Part shown: positions 42,000 to 51,450 of the stretch, piece after piece
Layout of the letters: every line of letters starts with the position of its first letter
Position numbering within the stretch: position 1 is the first letter of the stretch
From: Pleurodeles waltl
Taxonomy: Eukaryota > Chordata > Amphibia > Caudata > Salamandridae
Assembly (NCBI RefSeq): GCF_031143425.1
Contig: NC_090451.1
Span: forward strand, 666,872,508-666,936,507
DNA: 64,000 nucleotides
Direction of reading: 5' to 3'
Notes under the pieces: model-generated
The model's database searches: none
Seen by the model: only the letters and a program-made list of their open reading frames with translations
What the model was told of the DNA's origin: nothing
Made by a program: the position numbers and the translations under genes

Positions 42000-44900
42000 T
42001 CCCTCAACCCTTGGACCCCCGTACAATCCTTCCGTGCTGCTCATCACTCAACCCTAGGACCCCCGTACTATCCTTCCGTGCTGCTCATCCCTCAACCCTA
42101 GGACCCCGTACTATCCTTCCGTGCTGCCCATCCCTCAACCCTAGGACCCCGTACTATCCTTCCGTGCTGCCCATCCCTCAACCCTAGGACCCCCGTACTA
42201 TCCTTCCGTGCTGCTCATCACTCAACCCTAGGACCCCCGTACTATCCTTCCGTGCTGCCCATCCCTCAACCCTAGGACCCCCATACTATCCTTCCATGCT
42301 GCCCATCCCGTATCCCTCAACCCTTGGACCCCCGTACTATCCTTCCGTGCTGCCCATCCCTCAACCCCAGGACCCCCGTACTATCCTTCCGTGCTGCCCA
42401 TCCATCAAACCTAGGACCCCGTATTATCCTTCCGTGCTGCCCATCCCTCAACCCTAGGACCCCGTACTATCCTTCTGTGCTGCCCATCCCTCAACCCTTG
42501 GACCCCCGTACTATCCTTCCGTGCTGCCCATCCCTCAACCATAGGACCCCTGTACTATCTTTCCGTGCTGCCCATCCCTCAACCCCAGGACCCCCATACT
42601 ATCCTTCCGTGCTGCCCTTCCCTCAACCCTAGGACCCCCATACTATCCTTCCGTGCTGCCCATCCCCTATCCATCAACCCTAGGACCCCTGTACTATCCT
42701 TCCGTGCTGCCCATCCCTCAACCCTAGGACCCCCGTACTATCCTTCCGTGCTGCCCATCCCCCACCCCTCAACCCTAGGACCTCTGTACCATCCTTCCGT
42801 GCTGCCCATCCCTCAACCCTTGGACCCCCGTACTATCCTTCCGTGCTGCCCATCCCTCAACCCTAGGACCCCGTACTATCCTTCCGTGCATCCCATCCCT
42901 CAACCCTTGGACCCCCATACTATCCTTCTGTGCTGCTCATCCCTCAACCCTTGGACCCCCGTACTATCCTTCCGTGCTGCCCATCCCTCAACCCTAGGAC
43001 CCCCGTACTATCCTTCCGTGCTGCCCATCCCTCAACCCTAGGACCCCCGTACTATCCTTCCGTGCTGCCCATCCCTCAACCTTAGGACCCCCGTACTATC
43101 CTTCCGTGCTGCCCATCCCTCAACCCTAGGACCCCCGTACTATCCTTCCGTGCTGCCCATCCCTCAACCCTCGGACCCTCGTACTATCCTTCTGTGCTGC
43201 CCATCCCTCAGCCCTCGGACCCCCGTACTATCCTTCCGTGCTGCCCATCCCTCAACCCTTGGACCCCCATACTATCCTTCCGTGCTGCCCATCCCTCAAC
43301 CCTCGGACCCCTGTACTATCCTTCCGTGCTGCCCATCCCTCAATCCTAGGACCCCCATACTATCCTTCCGTGCTGCCCATCCCTCAACCCTAGGACCCCG
43401 TACTATCCTTCCGTGCTGCCCATCCCTCAACCCTAGGACCCCCGTACTATCCTTCCGTGTTGCCCATCCCCCACCCCTCAACCCTAGGACCCCGTACTAT
43501 CCTTCTGTGCTGCCCATCCCTCAACCCTAGGACCCCCGTACTATCCTTCCGTGCTGCCCATCCCTGAACCCTCGGACCCCCGTACTATCCTTCCGTGCTG
43601 CCCATCCCTCAATCCTAGGACCCCCATACTATCCTTCCGTGCTGCCCATCCCTCAACCCTAGGACCCCCGTACTATCCTTCCGTGCTGCTCATCACTCAA
43701 CCCTAGCACCCCCATACTATCCTTCCGTGCTGCCCATCCCTCAACCCTAGGACCCCCGTACTATCCTTCTGTGCTGCCCATCCCTCAACCCTAGGACCCC
43801 CGTACTATCCTTCCGTGCTGCCCATCCATCAACCCTAGGACCCCCGTACTATCCTTCTGTGCTGCCCATCCCTCAACCCTAGGACCCCCGTACTATCCTT
43901 TTGTGCTGCCCATCCCTCAACCCTAGGACCCCCATACTATCCTTCCGTGCTGCTCATCTCCTATCCCTCAACCCTTGGACCCCCGTACAATCCTTCCGTG
44001 CTGCTCATCACTCAACCCTAGGACCCCCGTACTATCCTTCCGTGCTGCTCATCCCTCAACCCTAGGACCCCGTACTATCCTTCCGTGCTGCCCATCCCTC
44101 AACCCTAGGACCCCGTACTATCCTTCCGTGCTGCCCATCCCTCAACCCTAGGACCCCCGTACTATCCTTCCGTGCTGCTCATCACTCAACCCTAGGACCC
44201 CCGTACTATCCTTCCGTGCTGCCCATCCCTCAACCCTAGGACCCCCATACTATCCTTCCATGCTGCCCATCCCGTATCCCTCAACCCTTGGACCCCCGTA
44301 CTATCCTTCCGTGCTGCCCATCCCTCAACCCCAGGACCCCCGTACTATCCTTCCGTGCTGCCCATCCATCAAACCTAGGACCCCGTATTATCCTTCCGTG
44401 CTGCCCATCCCTCAACCCTAGGACCCCGTACTATCCTTCTGTGCTGCCCATCCCTCAACCCTTGGACCCCCGTACTATCCTTCCGTGCTGCCCATCCCTC
44501 AACCATAGGACCCCTGTACTATCTTTCCGTGCTGCCCATCCCTCAACCCCAGGACCCCCATACTATCCTTCCGTGCTGCCCTTCCCTCAACCCTAGGACC
44601 CCCATACTATCCTTCCGTGCTGCCCATCCCCTATCCATCAACCCTAGGACCCCTGTACTATCCTTCCGTGCTGCCCATCCCTCAACCCTAGGACCCCCGT
44701 ACTATCCTTCCGTGCTGCCCATCCCCCACCCCTCAACCCTAGGACCTCTGTACCATCCTTCCGTGCTGCCCATCCCTCAACCCTTGGACCCCCGTACTAT
44801 CCTTCCGTGCTGCCCATCCCTCAACCCTAGGACCCCGTACTATCCTTCCGTGCATCCCATCCCTCAACCCTTGGACCCCCATACTATCCTTCTGTGCTGC

Positions 44901-45359
44901 TCATCCCTCAACCCTTGGACCCCCGTACTATCCTTCCGTGCTGCCCATCCCTCAACCCTAGGACCCCCGTACTATCCTTCCGTGCTGCCCATCCCTCAAC
45001 CCTAGGACCCCCGTACTATCCTTCCGTGCTGCCCATCCCTCAACCTTAGGACCCCCGTACTATCCTTCCGTGCTGCCCATCCCTCAACCCTAGGACCCCC
45101 GTACTATCCTTCCGTGCTGCCCATCCCTCAACCCTCGGACCCTCGTACTATCCTTCCGTGCTGCCCATCCCTCAGCCCTCGGACCCCCGTACTATCCTTC
45201 CGTGCTGCCCATCCCTCAACCCTTGGACCCCCATACTATCCTTCCGTGCTGCCCATCCCTCAACCCTCGGACCCCTGTACTATCCTTCCGTGCTGCCCAT
45301 CCCTCAATCCTAGGACCCCCATACTATCCTTCCGTGCTGCCCATCCCTCAACCCTAGGA
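42000..45359 (+). repeat. duplicated segment, 1,964-bp offset
   Basis: Positions 42,000-43,395 match 43,964-45,359 with a constant offset and almost no differences over about 1.4 kb. Rare monomers such as GGACCTCTGTACC and CCGTGCATCCCATCCC (near 42,887 and 44,851) are shared. One visible change is TTCTGTG near 43,191 against TTCCGTG near 45,155. The segment lies next to the right edge, so recent exchanges reached within a few hundred bases of the decayed boundary. Confidence 0.85.
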
Positions 45360-45604
45360 CCCCCGTACTATCCTTCCGTGCTGCTCATCACTCAACCCTA
45401 GCACCCCCGTACTATCTTTCCGTGCTGCCCATCCCTCAACCCTAGGACCCCCGTACTATCCTTCCGTGCTGCCCATCCCTCAACCCTCGGACCCGTACTA
45501 TCCTTCTATGCTGCCCATCCCTCAACCTTAGGACCCCCCGTACTATCCTTCTGTGCTGCCCATCCCTCAACCCTAGGACCCCCGTACTACCCTTCCGTGC
45601 TGCC

Positions 45605-45812
45605 CATCACTCACTGTTAACACCCATATCAGCTCTTAAGACTACCCTTTTTTCAATCCTAAAACCTCTTATTTCCTTTTAATGCTACCCTTTCGCTGAA
45701 CCCTAAACACAGATTACTACCCATTAATGCTACCCTTCCCTGAACTCTAATCCCCCTATACTACCCTGTAATGCTACAATTCCCTGAACTCTACAGGCTT
45801 CATACTTCCCGC
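45605..45812 (+). repeat. decayed edge monomers of the satellite
   Basis: The regular array gives way to about four degenerate units of similar length that are much richer in A and T. They keep recognisable landmarks: CTGAACCCTAA at 45,696-45,706, TACTACCC, AATGCTACCC, and TTCCCTGAACTCTA near 45,736 and 45,780. The unit running from CCCTGAACTC through ATGCTACAATT is again 44 bp. This is the usual look of a satellite edge that is no longer homogenised, and it marks the real right boundary of the array. Confidence 0.8.
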
Positions 45813-46759
45813 TCACTCACGGACGCCGCCTGCTGAAAGCAGTGCGAACCTCAGGGTGGGATACTTGTAAATACTCTGGAACTGAATGACTGATTTCCCA
45901 ATTAATTCCTCATTTCTATTGGGACTCTTGGGGTCCCACTCATGATCTCTGTTATTTCTATTCACACCTCCTGTGATGTCAAGGACTTTGTTATAAGGCC
46001 CTTAGTGGTGTTGAGCAACATGAAAAATCTCAACACTTTAATGAGTTAGAAGAAGGTTGTATGGCATCAGTGGGAGCACGCTCAGGACTCTGGTGGAATA
46101 CACTGGAGCTGTGCTGCATTTCCTTTTAGGAAAATGAGCACAGCCCCACTAATGAAATCATTTACAAAATGCCAGATTTTTTGCTGTTTTACTATGATTT
46201 GTTAATAGCATTTCCTCAACCAGTAATTATGACATTACCACAAATTTAGAGTTAGATTGTTTCTGCCTGTTTTTCCACAACTATTGTTTTTTATTAGCAC
46301 CAGCTTTTTGCTTATGCACTTGTACTGATAGGCACGGAATAGCATTAACTGTCCTGAAAACCACGCACCACACATTTCACTGGATTTTTTCCAGCTTCCC
46401 ACATACTCTAAATGACCCCAAAGTAGTACATTAATGAATGACAAAATACATTTCCCTTTTTAGATCTGGATTGACAGCACAGCTGTCTTGTTGACATATG
46501 CGTGCCAATTCCTTTAAATGTGTGTAGAGGGGCTTTGGCTTGGCTCCACCCAGTGAACCATTACTCCCTCACCTCATGCTATCACCCGATGATGTATCAT
46601 TCTGCCTTTCAGAAACTGCTTCCATTAGAATACATGAGAGATTATTCTAAGCCTGAAAAATATATTTAACTGTGCTGTTCGGGAGAACGCATTTCTCCCA
46701 TTGACTTCTATTGTAGCAGAGGCAAGTTCAAGCAGGAGGCAGCCAAAATAAAGACATTT
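45813..46759. other. non-coding spacer right of the array
   Basis: Moderately AT-rich DNA with no ORF that resembles a protein family. A short inverted motif, GGGACTC/GGGTCCC, lies near 45,920. Nothing else could be supported. A 69-codon minus-strand frame (46,235-46,444) shows no recognisable domain. Confidence 0.6.
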
Positions 46760-47690
46760 TTAGCTCCAAAAACCCGAGAGTCTCCCGCCTGAATTGAGAC
46801 TATTGGTATGTATGCTAAATAGCTTTGACGAAAATTGGCAATATATCGGGAGATCATCATTTCCGCTAATGAACTGAGAGAGGGGTTCAGCAAACGGGTC
46901 GTGAGGACCAAGAAAGTACAGCCTCCAGTTCTGAACTTATCAAAGCCTGATACACCGGGGAGCTTGTTTACCGTCGACTCTAGATGTTTGGAGGGAATGT
47001 ATTCGGGAATTTTAGACAAGGTGTTGAGTTTGATGGTGCTTGAGCATAGGAGTTTATTTGAGAGAAGCGAAGGAAGGAGATGTGGAGCAAACGGGTTGAG
47101 TTTCTGGAAGTGGAAAGCAGCTATGTTCTGTACTCTCTCAAGACTGTCGGAGTGAAGAAGGAAGCCGCAGGTTAAGGTAGTTGCAGCTAGTCAACTCTGA
47201 ATGCATTAACTATGACAGTGTTGCTGGGGAAGGAGAGGTCAACTTTGTTCGCTGTGATAGAAGTCAAGGTGTTTCATCTCAGGGGATTGGCATGGAGAAA
47301 AGAAGGCTACAAGAAGTCTGTCTTTTGGTAGATGACGATAATTTCTCTTTTGTCACAAACAAAGTTGATGTGACTCTCCTGAATCAAGCTTTCTATAGCC
47401 GACAAGATCTGAGAGAAATGACAGTTTGAGTAATGAGTAGTGCTAAGTAGTCTAAGAATAACATGAGGATCATCCGCTTAGGAACCAAGGAGAGAATGAA
47501 GGTGTGAAGCAGTGAGGCAAATGAATGAAGCCAGACATTGAAGAGGGATGGAGAAATAGAGTAACGTTCTGGGACTCCAGGGTTGAGAATAATAGTCTGC
47601 AAAATTTGCATAGTTTTGCATAATGAATTGTTCACATATATGCCCTCTACACTCCGTCCCAGTACACAAGCAAGCGTTGGCAATGCCAAT
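46760..47690 (-). mobile_element. decayed CR1/L2-type LINE reverse transcriptase and 3' end
   Basis: A minus-strand non-LTR retrotransposon remnant, readable only in pieces across several frames. Reading downstream on the minus strand: a finger-type segment ending in a GVP box at 47,570-47,578, followed by SPSLFNVWL, which corresponds to the GVPQGS...LFN block of CR1/L2-group reverse transcriptases. Next comes the catalytic box at 47,469-47,480, read as stop-A-D-D because the tyrosine codon became TAA, with a frameshift just upstream. A CN-L segment follows near 47,185-47,205 in the place of the family's RLDYCN block. Then LERVQNIAA appears at about 47,116-47,142, matching the L-x-VQN-x-A block of these elements. 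The tail to about 46,760 is the poorly conserved C-terminus. Catalytically dead. The clade call (CR1/L2 group) is from motif memory; the exact family is not resolved. Confidence 0.72.
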
Positions 47691-49433
47691 AAATTTGATA
47701 TTTGTAGTTGTGTGCAAGCCTGACATGCAAGCCTGACATGAATGGCAATCCTAACTAATGTGGAATCACAGATGCAAATTTCATGCTCCTCAGTTCTGCA
47801 TGCTTTTACAAGGATAAGGAGTTAGGGTATTTTATTGCCTGGATCCTTCATTCAGACCTGTTCAATGTCTCACAACTTCTCCCAACCATGCCTGGCCACC
47901 ATCACGTCCGTCGAGTTCTTTTCCCAGCAAGGCAAGACCCATGCCCGCGGGCTGCACCACAAAGCAGGTCATAAGTACAAACATAGTGGCCAAATTTAGA
48001 GCAGTGGTAGGGACATTAAGGTGTGTGATCCTCTCAACAGAGAAACACATGACAAAAACAAATGAGTACAACCTGAATCCAAGCTTTTGTGTTGCTAGAG
48101 AAACTATCAAACCAACAAAGCCTCCCCGGCTTAGGGCAGATTGAGAAAATGAACCTGGCATGTTACGGCTAAGTCCGTGGCTTTGTGCCCGCCTAAGGTC
48201 GGATCAACTGCTTAGAAGGCAAAGAATGAGCTGTAGCACCACTGTAATTGCACCACTAGGAAGCCCTGTTCTTCGGCTCATCCCACCCCTTCCTCTCATT
48301 CAGAGACATGACTGAGACACCTTGGGTCATCGGAGGTTCAGGCCTGCTTGACGCAGAATGGGCTGGCAATATGACCTGTAGAAGAACAAAGTCTTATGGT
48401 TCTATGGGGTGGTTCCATTTTTTCCACATATTCTTATAATTTGTCTTAGGAAACATTGCCCACTGGACAGCACACCACTGTTGAAGCACACAGTATTTAA
48501 CTGCTCTTTCCTAGTCTAGGCAAGACTGAATATGGGCTGTTTGTTCTTAGTACTCTGAAGCAATATTGACCCCCTAAAAAGTTGGGATTACCTTCAAGTT
48601 TGAGTTAGTTATTTTTGTATGGATGCTGCAGGCTCAATTTCTCTCATTCTCAGATCAGTCCTAAGACAATTTACAATATGGACCCCAGTGGCATAACAAA
48701 TCATGATGGGGCCCATCTGCAAATGGGATGATAAGTGCTTGGGACTTTGATCTCAAAGAAAAGCAAATACCTTAGAGTGAATAGGAGTGTGGGGTCCTCC
48801 ACCTGCAACATGTAGTGCAGGGGCCTGTGTTACGACCCTGGGAACCCACATTAGGTTATGTATCATCTTGAATAGAAAGTAAACTATTTCAAATAAACAT
48901 AAACCTGGTGTTAATCGGGTGGGTTATTCGCAATTAAACTCCTTTACGGTTTTTGATACTGAGCACAAAGCCCCCAAATAAAAAAGGGTTCCTGGGCTTT
49001 TCAATCAGAAATTTGCAATACAGTACATAAAAGATTTTCTAGAGTATTTTAACCACAGTACTGGGAGAGACACCTTCCTGTTTGAATCAGGTTTGGGTGT
49101 GAACAAATTGGTTTTGTGCAGTAATTATGTTAATCGATAACCCAATCACAACCCCCTCGTGCACATTACTTTTATCTAGGCCATCCCGAAAGGTTACAAA
49201 ACACAACACCCTTTTCTGCAGAACACCCCATAATAAGCTTCATAGGGCTCTTATTCATTAGAAATGCATGAGGTTTTCTCTAGGTCCTACATAGGAGCAT
49301 TGAGCATTATTAGTGTTTGGCACTGTGCCTACCCCTTACTCTTGATTGGTCCAATATTATCTACCTTGACTCTCCAGTAGCATCTCTAGTAGCTGAGACA
49401 AAGTCAACACTAGGAGTTGGTTAGGGATTAAGA
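47691..49433. other. non-coding spacer with one weak ORF
   Basis: No gene could be recognised. A 99-codon minus-strand frame at 47,862-48,161 encodes a hydrophobic stretch with possible membrane segments, but it has no family resemblance I can name and no splice context. Chance or a transposon relic is more likely. The rest (48,200-49,430) is plain AT-rich DNA with nothing supported. Confidence 0.5.
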
Positions 49434-50030
49434 GCCAGATGTACAAAGTTTAGGAATAGTGATTTCCTAAATGTGATTTCTGTGAAAATCGCAATTCCTA
49501 ATGTATGAAACTCTTTTGAAGTTCATTAGCGATTCCTAATAGGTTGCAAATAGGCCAATTTCATGCATATTAATGAGGTAGGACGCAATTTGCAACCCAC
49601 AAGGATTCCCCGCCATCACAGGAATGGTGGTCAGCAGACCACAAAGTCTGTCACTGCTTTTAAATAAAGCAATCATTTTTTTCAAATGCATCGGTTTTCC
49701 TTAAAGAAAAACAGAGTGCATTTGAAAAGAAAAAAATGAAACATTGAAATTTCCTTTTTTAAGAGTAAGTAGTGGTCCGTGAGATCACTGCCTGCTCTCA
49801 AAAAAGTTTTTTTCAACATCCTCAGAGGGATTTGCCAATGGCATACCTGCACTTGTGTTGAGTTATTTACTGTTTTGCGAACAGAAGTTGGTCACAAAAC
49901 AGTAATAGATACCATACCGGTTCGTATTTGGTAGGGATGCCCAAAGCTCGCATCCTCCAAATCCCGAACCAAAAAAGTAAATTTCAATTTGGTAACAAGC
50001 TACTGAAACACGTTTTGCACTTTGTACATC
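49434..50030. mobile_element. MITE-like element with short terminal inverted repeats
   Basis: GATGTACAAAG at 49,438-49,448 is exactly inverted as CTTTGTACATC at 50,020-50,030, bracketing about 600 bp. Inside there is a perfect 11-bp stem, TTACTGTTTTG at 49,867-49,877 with CAAAACAGTAA at 49,895-49,905. There are also several TTAGGAATNG/CNATTCCTAA words near the left end. There is no coding capacity, so if real it is a non-autonomous DNA transposon. The left end probably includes GAGCCA at 49,432-49,437, which has no inverted partner on the right, and no clean target duplication was found. Confidence 0.5.
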
Positions 50031-50036
50031 AAAAAA

Positions 50037-50101
50037 AGCATTTTTCTGGTCGGAAACGGCTCAATTCTACAAATCGGGCAGGTTGCCACCAGAAAAATGC
50101 T
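50037..50101. repeat. 65-bp stem-loop with 14-bp perfect arms
   Basis: AGCATTTTTCTGGT at 50,037-50,050 pairs perfectly with ACCAGAAAAATGCT at 50,088-50,101 around a 37-base loop. It sits 7 bp from the right end of the MITE-like element. It may be part of that element, a separate small transposon, or chance. No coding function. Confidence 0.6.
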
Positions 50102-50274
50102 GTATATATCCGGCCCCAAGTCTCATATATTTAATGTAACAAAAAGTTTATCACCTTGATAAATCTCAATATCCAGCCAGAGGTATCTCGTTGAAATGAG
50201 ATATGGGAGTTATTTAAAATTGTCAGATGCCTCGTCCATCACGTTTAGTGTTTATAAATCTGCGTGTACACTAA

Positions 50275-50444
50275 GGGTCTGATTTAGATATTAGCGGACA
50301 AATTACTCAGTCACAACGGTGACATATCTCCTGTCCACCGAAATCTAAACCATATTATATTCTATGGGATTTAGATTTCTGCAGGCAGGATATCCGTCAC
50401 CGTTGTGACTGAGTAACTCATCTGCAAATATCTAAATCAGGCCC
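50275..50444. mobile_element. 170-bp palindromic MITE with TAA target-site duplication
   Basis: Almost the whole element folds on itself. The left arm starts GGGTCTGATTTAGATAT (50,275) and the right arm, inverted, starts GGGCCTGATTTAGATAT (ending 50,444). Both arms contain ACTCAGTCACAACGGTGAC, and they meet at a short AT-rich centre (about 50,350-50,370). The element is flanked by TAA on both sides (50,272-50,274 and 50,445-50,447). A 3-bp TAA/TTA duplication with long inverted repeats is typical of PIF/Harbinger-type MITEs, so that superfamily is the likely source. It has no ORF and would have moved with a transposase supplied elsewhere. I have the impression that this family is abundant in salamander genomes, but could not check. 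Confidence 0.85.
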
Positions 50445-50559
50445 TAAATATGGTAGCAGGAATGGGAGGATGCCCTGCACATGCCAACGTTTAAAAATGG
50501 CCCTGGGTCTCAAAATACAGCAGTTAGTCACGTGAGAGTAAGGTGGTGGCCTTAGGTTG

Positions 50560-51450
50560 GCAGTAAGTTCAATACAACAACGTGGGTACACTCTTGATGC
50601 ACACAGCTCCTCTGATGCACGCAGCTCCACTGATGCACACAGCTCCGCATGCTGATGCACCTATCCGCAGGATAGTTGTTGGCTTCTAAGCTTGGATCTG
50701 TTTGCATAGAATGAATTGCGCCCATCCAAAATCTGCAGTTGTGTGCATTGGGGCTCAACTCTGAAACTATGTGCATCAGAGCCCGTAGCTTTACACATTA
50801 CGGCTTGAGGATAAGCGCACCAAAGAAGCTGTGTGCTCCAAAACTCAGAGGTGTGTGCATCACAGCCTGGCCCATATGGCTCAGAGAGTGGAGCTTTGTA
50901 CATCATAGGTCAGAGCTTAATGCAACACAGCACACATCCACAAGCCCTGATGTCCACGGTTTCGGACTGCGATGTGCACGGTTCCAGACATGTATGCACA
51001 CAGCTTTGATCTCTGGTGTGCACACGTCCACAGGTGCAGCCTCTGCTCCGCATTAATCGGATCTCTGAAGCATATATCCAGGGTGTGATCCACATATTTC
51101 TGGGCTCTCATCCATATAAATCCAGCCCTGGAAGCAAATTGTTCCAGTTTCTGAGGCACATTATTCAGGGATCTAACGCAGGTTCTGAGGCACATAGTTC
51201 ATGTCTTGGCTACAGTGTGGATAACTCCAGACTGATGCACATAGCGCCAAGCTCTCATCCACTTTACTCTGAGTTCTAATGCAGATACAGCTGTGGTTTA
51301 ATGCACAGGGCTCCAGTCTCTGATGGAGGTATCTCTGGTTCCCAACATACAACAACCCAGGCTCTGATGCTCTACGCTCATCCCTGCTCTGAAGCACACA
51401 GAGCTAGGCTCTGATTCCCACAGATCCGAGCTCTAGTGCACACAGCAATA
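50560..51450. repeat. degenerate minisatellite, TGATGCACACAGCTC-type units
   Basis: About 30 loosely conserved units of roughly 22-40 bp, built around a core of CTCTGATGCACACAGCTCC, cover this interval. The clearest run, at 50,594-50,646, has three near-perfect copies. Later copies drift to TGTGTGCATCAGAGC, GGTTCTGAGGCACATAG and similar. It is unrelated to the 44-bp satellite and much older. Overlapping small ORFs on both strands are by-products of the repetition. No function is implied. Confidence 0.75.

Larger units (their letters stand above)
1..45610 (+). repeat. 44-bp satellite array, about 1,000 monomers, open at left edge
   Basis: A head-to-tail array of one 44-bp monomer fills this interval without interruption by any other sequence. 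Landmarks repeated in each unit are CCTAGG, a C-run followed by GTAC, TATCCTTCCGTGC and GCTGCCCAT. Every monomer I read has the same orientation. Common variants are a C-run of 3, 4 or 6 instead of 5, CCTAGG changed to CCTTGG, CCTCGG or CTTAGG, and a 7-bp insertion giving 51-bp units. The window starts inside a monomer, so the array continues to the left. Because 44 is not a multiple of 3, and one frame reads CCC-TAG at the junction, reading frames close every few monomers. Frames extend only where the TAG is mutated, so apparent proline-rich ORFs are not genes. Function is unknown; a centromeric, pericentromeric or subtelomeric location is possible but cannot be told from sequence. Confidence 0.98.

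Noticed and set aside
1..45610. CRISPR array
   Set aside because: Units are contiguous 44-bp repeats with no unique spacers, in a eukaryotic setting.
46835..47155. 106-codon + strand ORF
   Set aside because: Antisense to the decayed LINE reverse transcriptase tail on the minus strand; no domain of its own.
47862..48161. 99-codon hydrophobic minus-strand ORF
   Set aside because: Could encode membrane segments, but there is no family resemblance, no splice-site context and an overlapping frame on the other strand; kept only as a note in the spacer entry.
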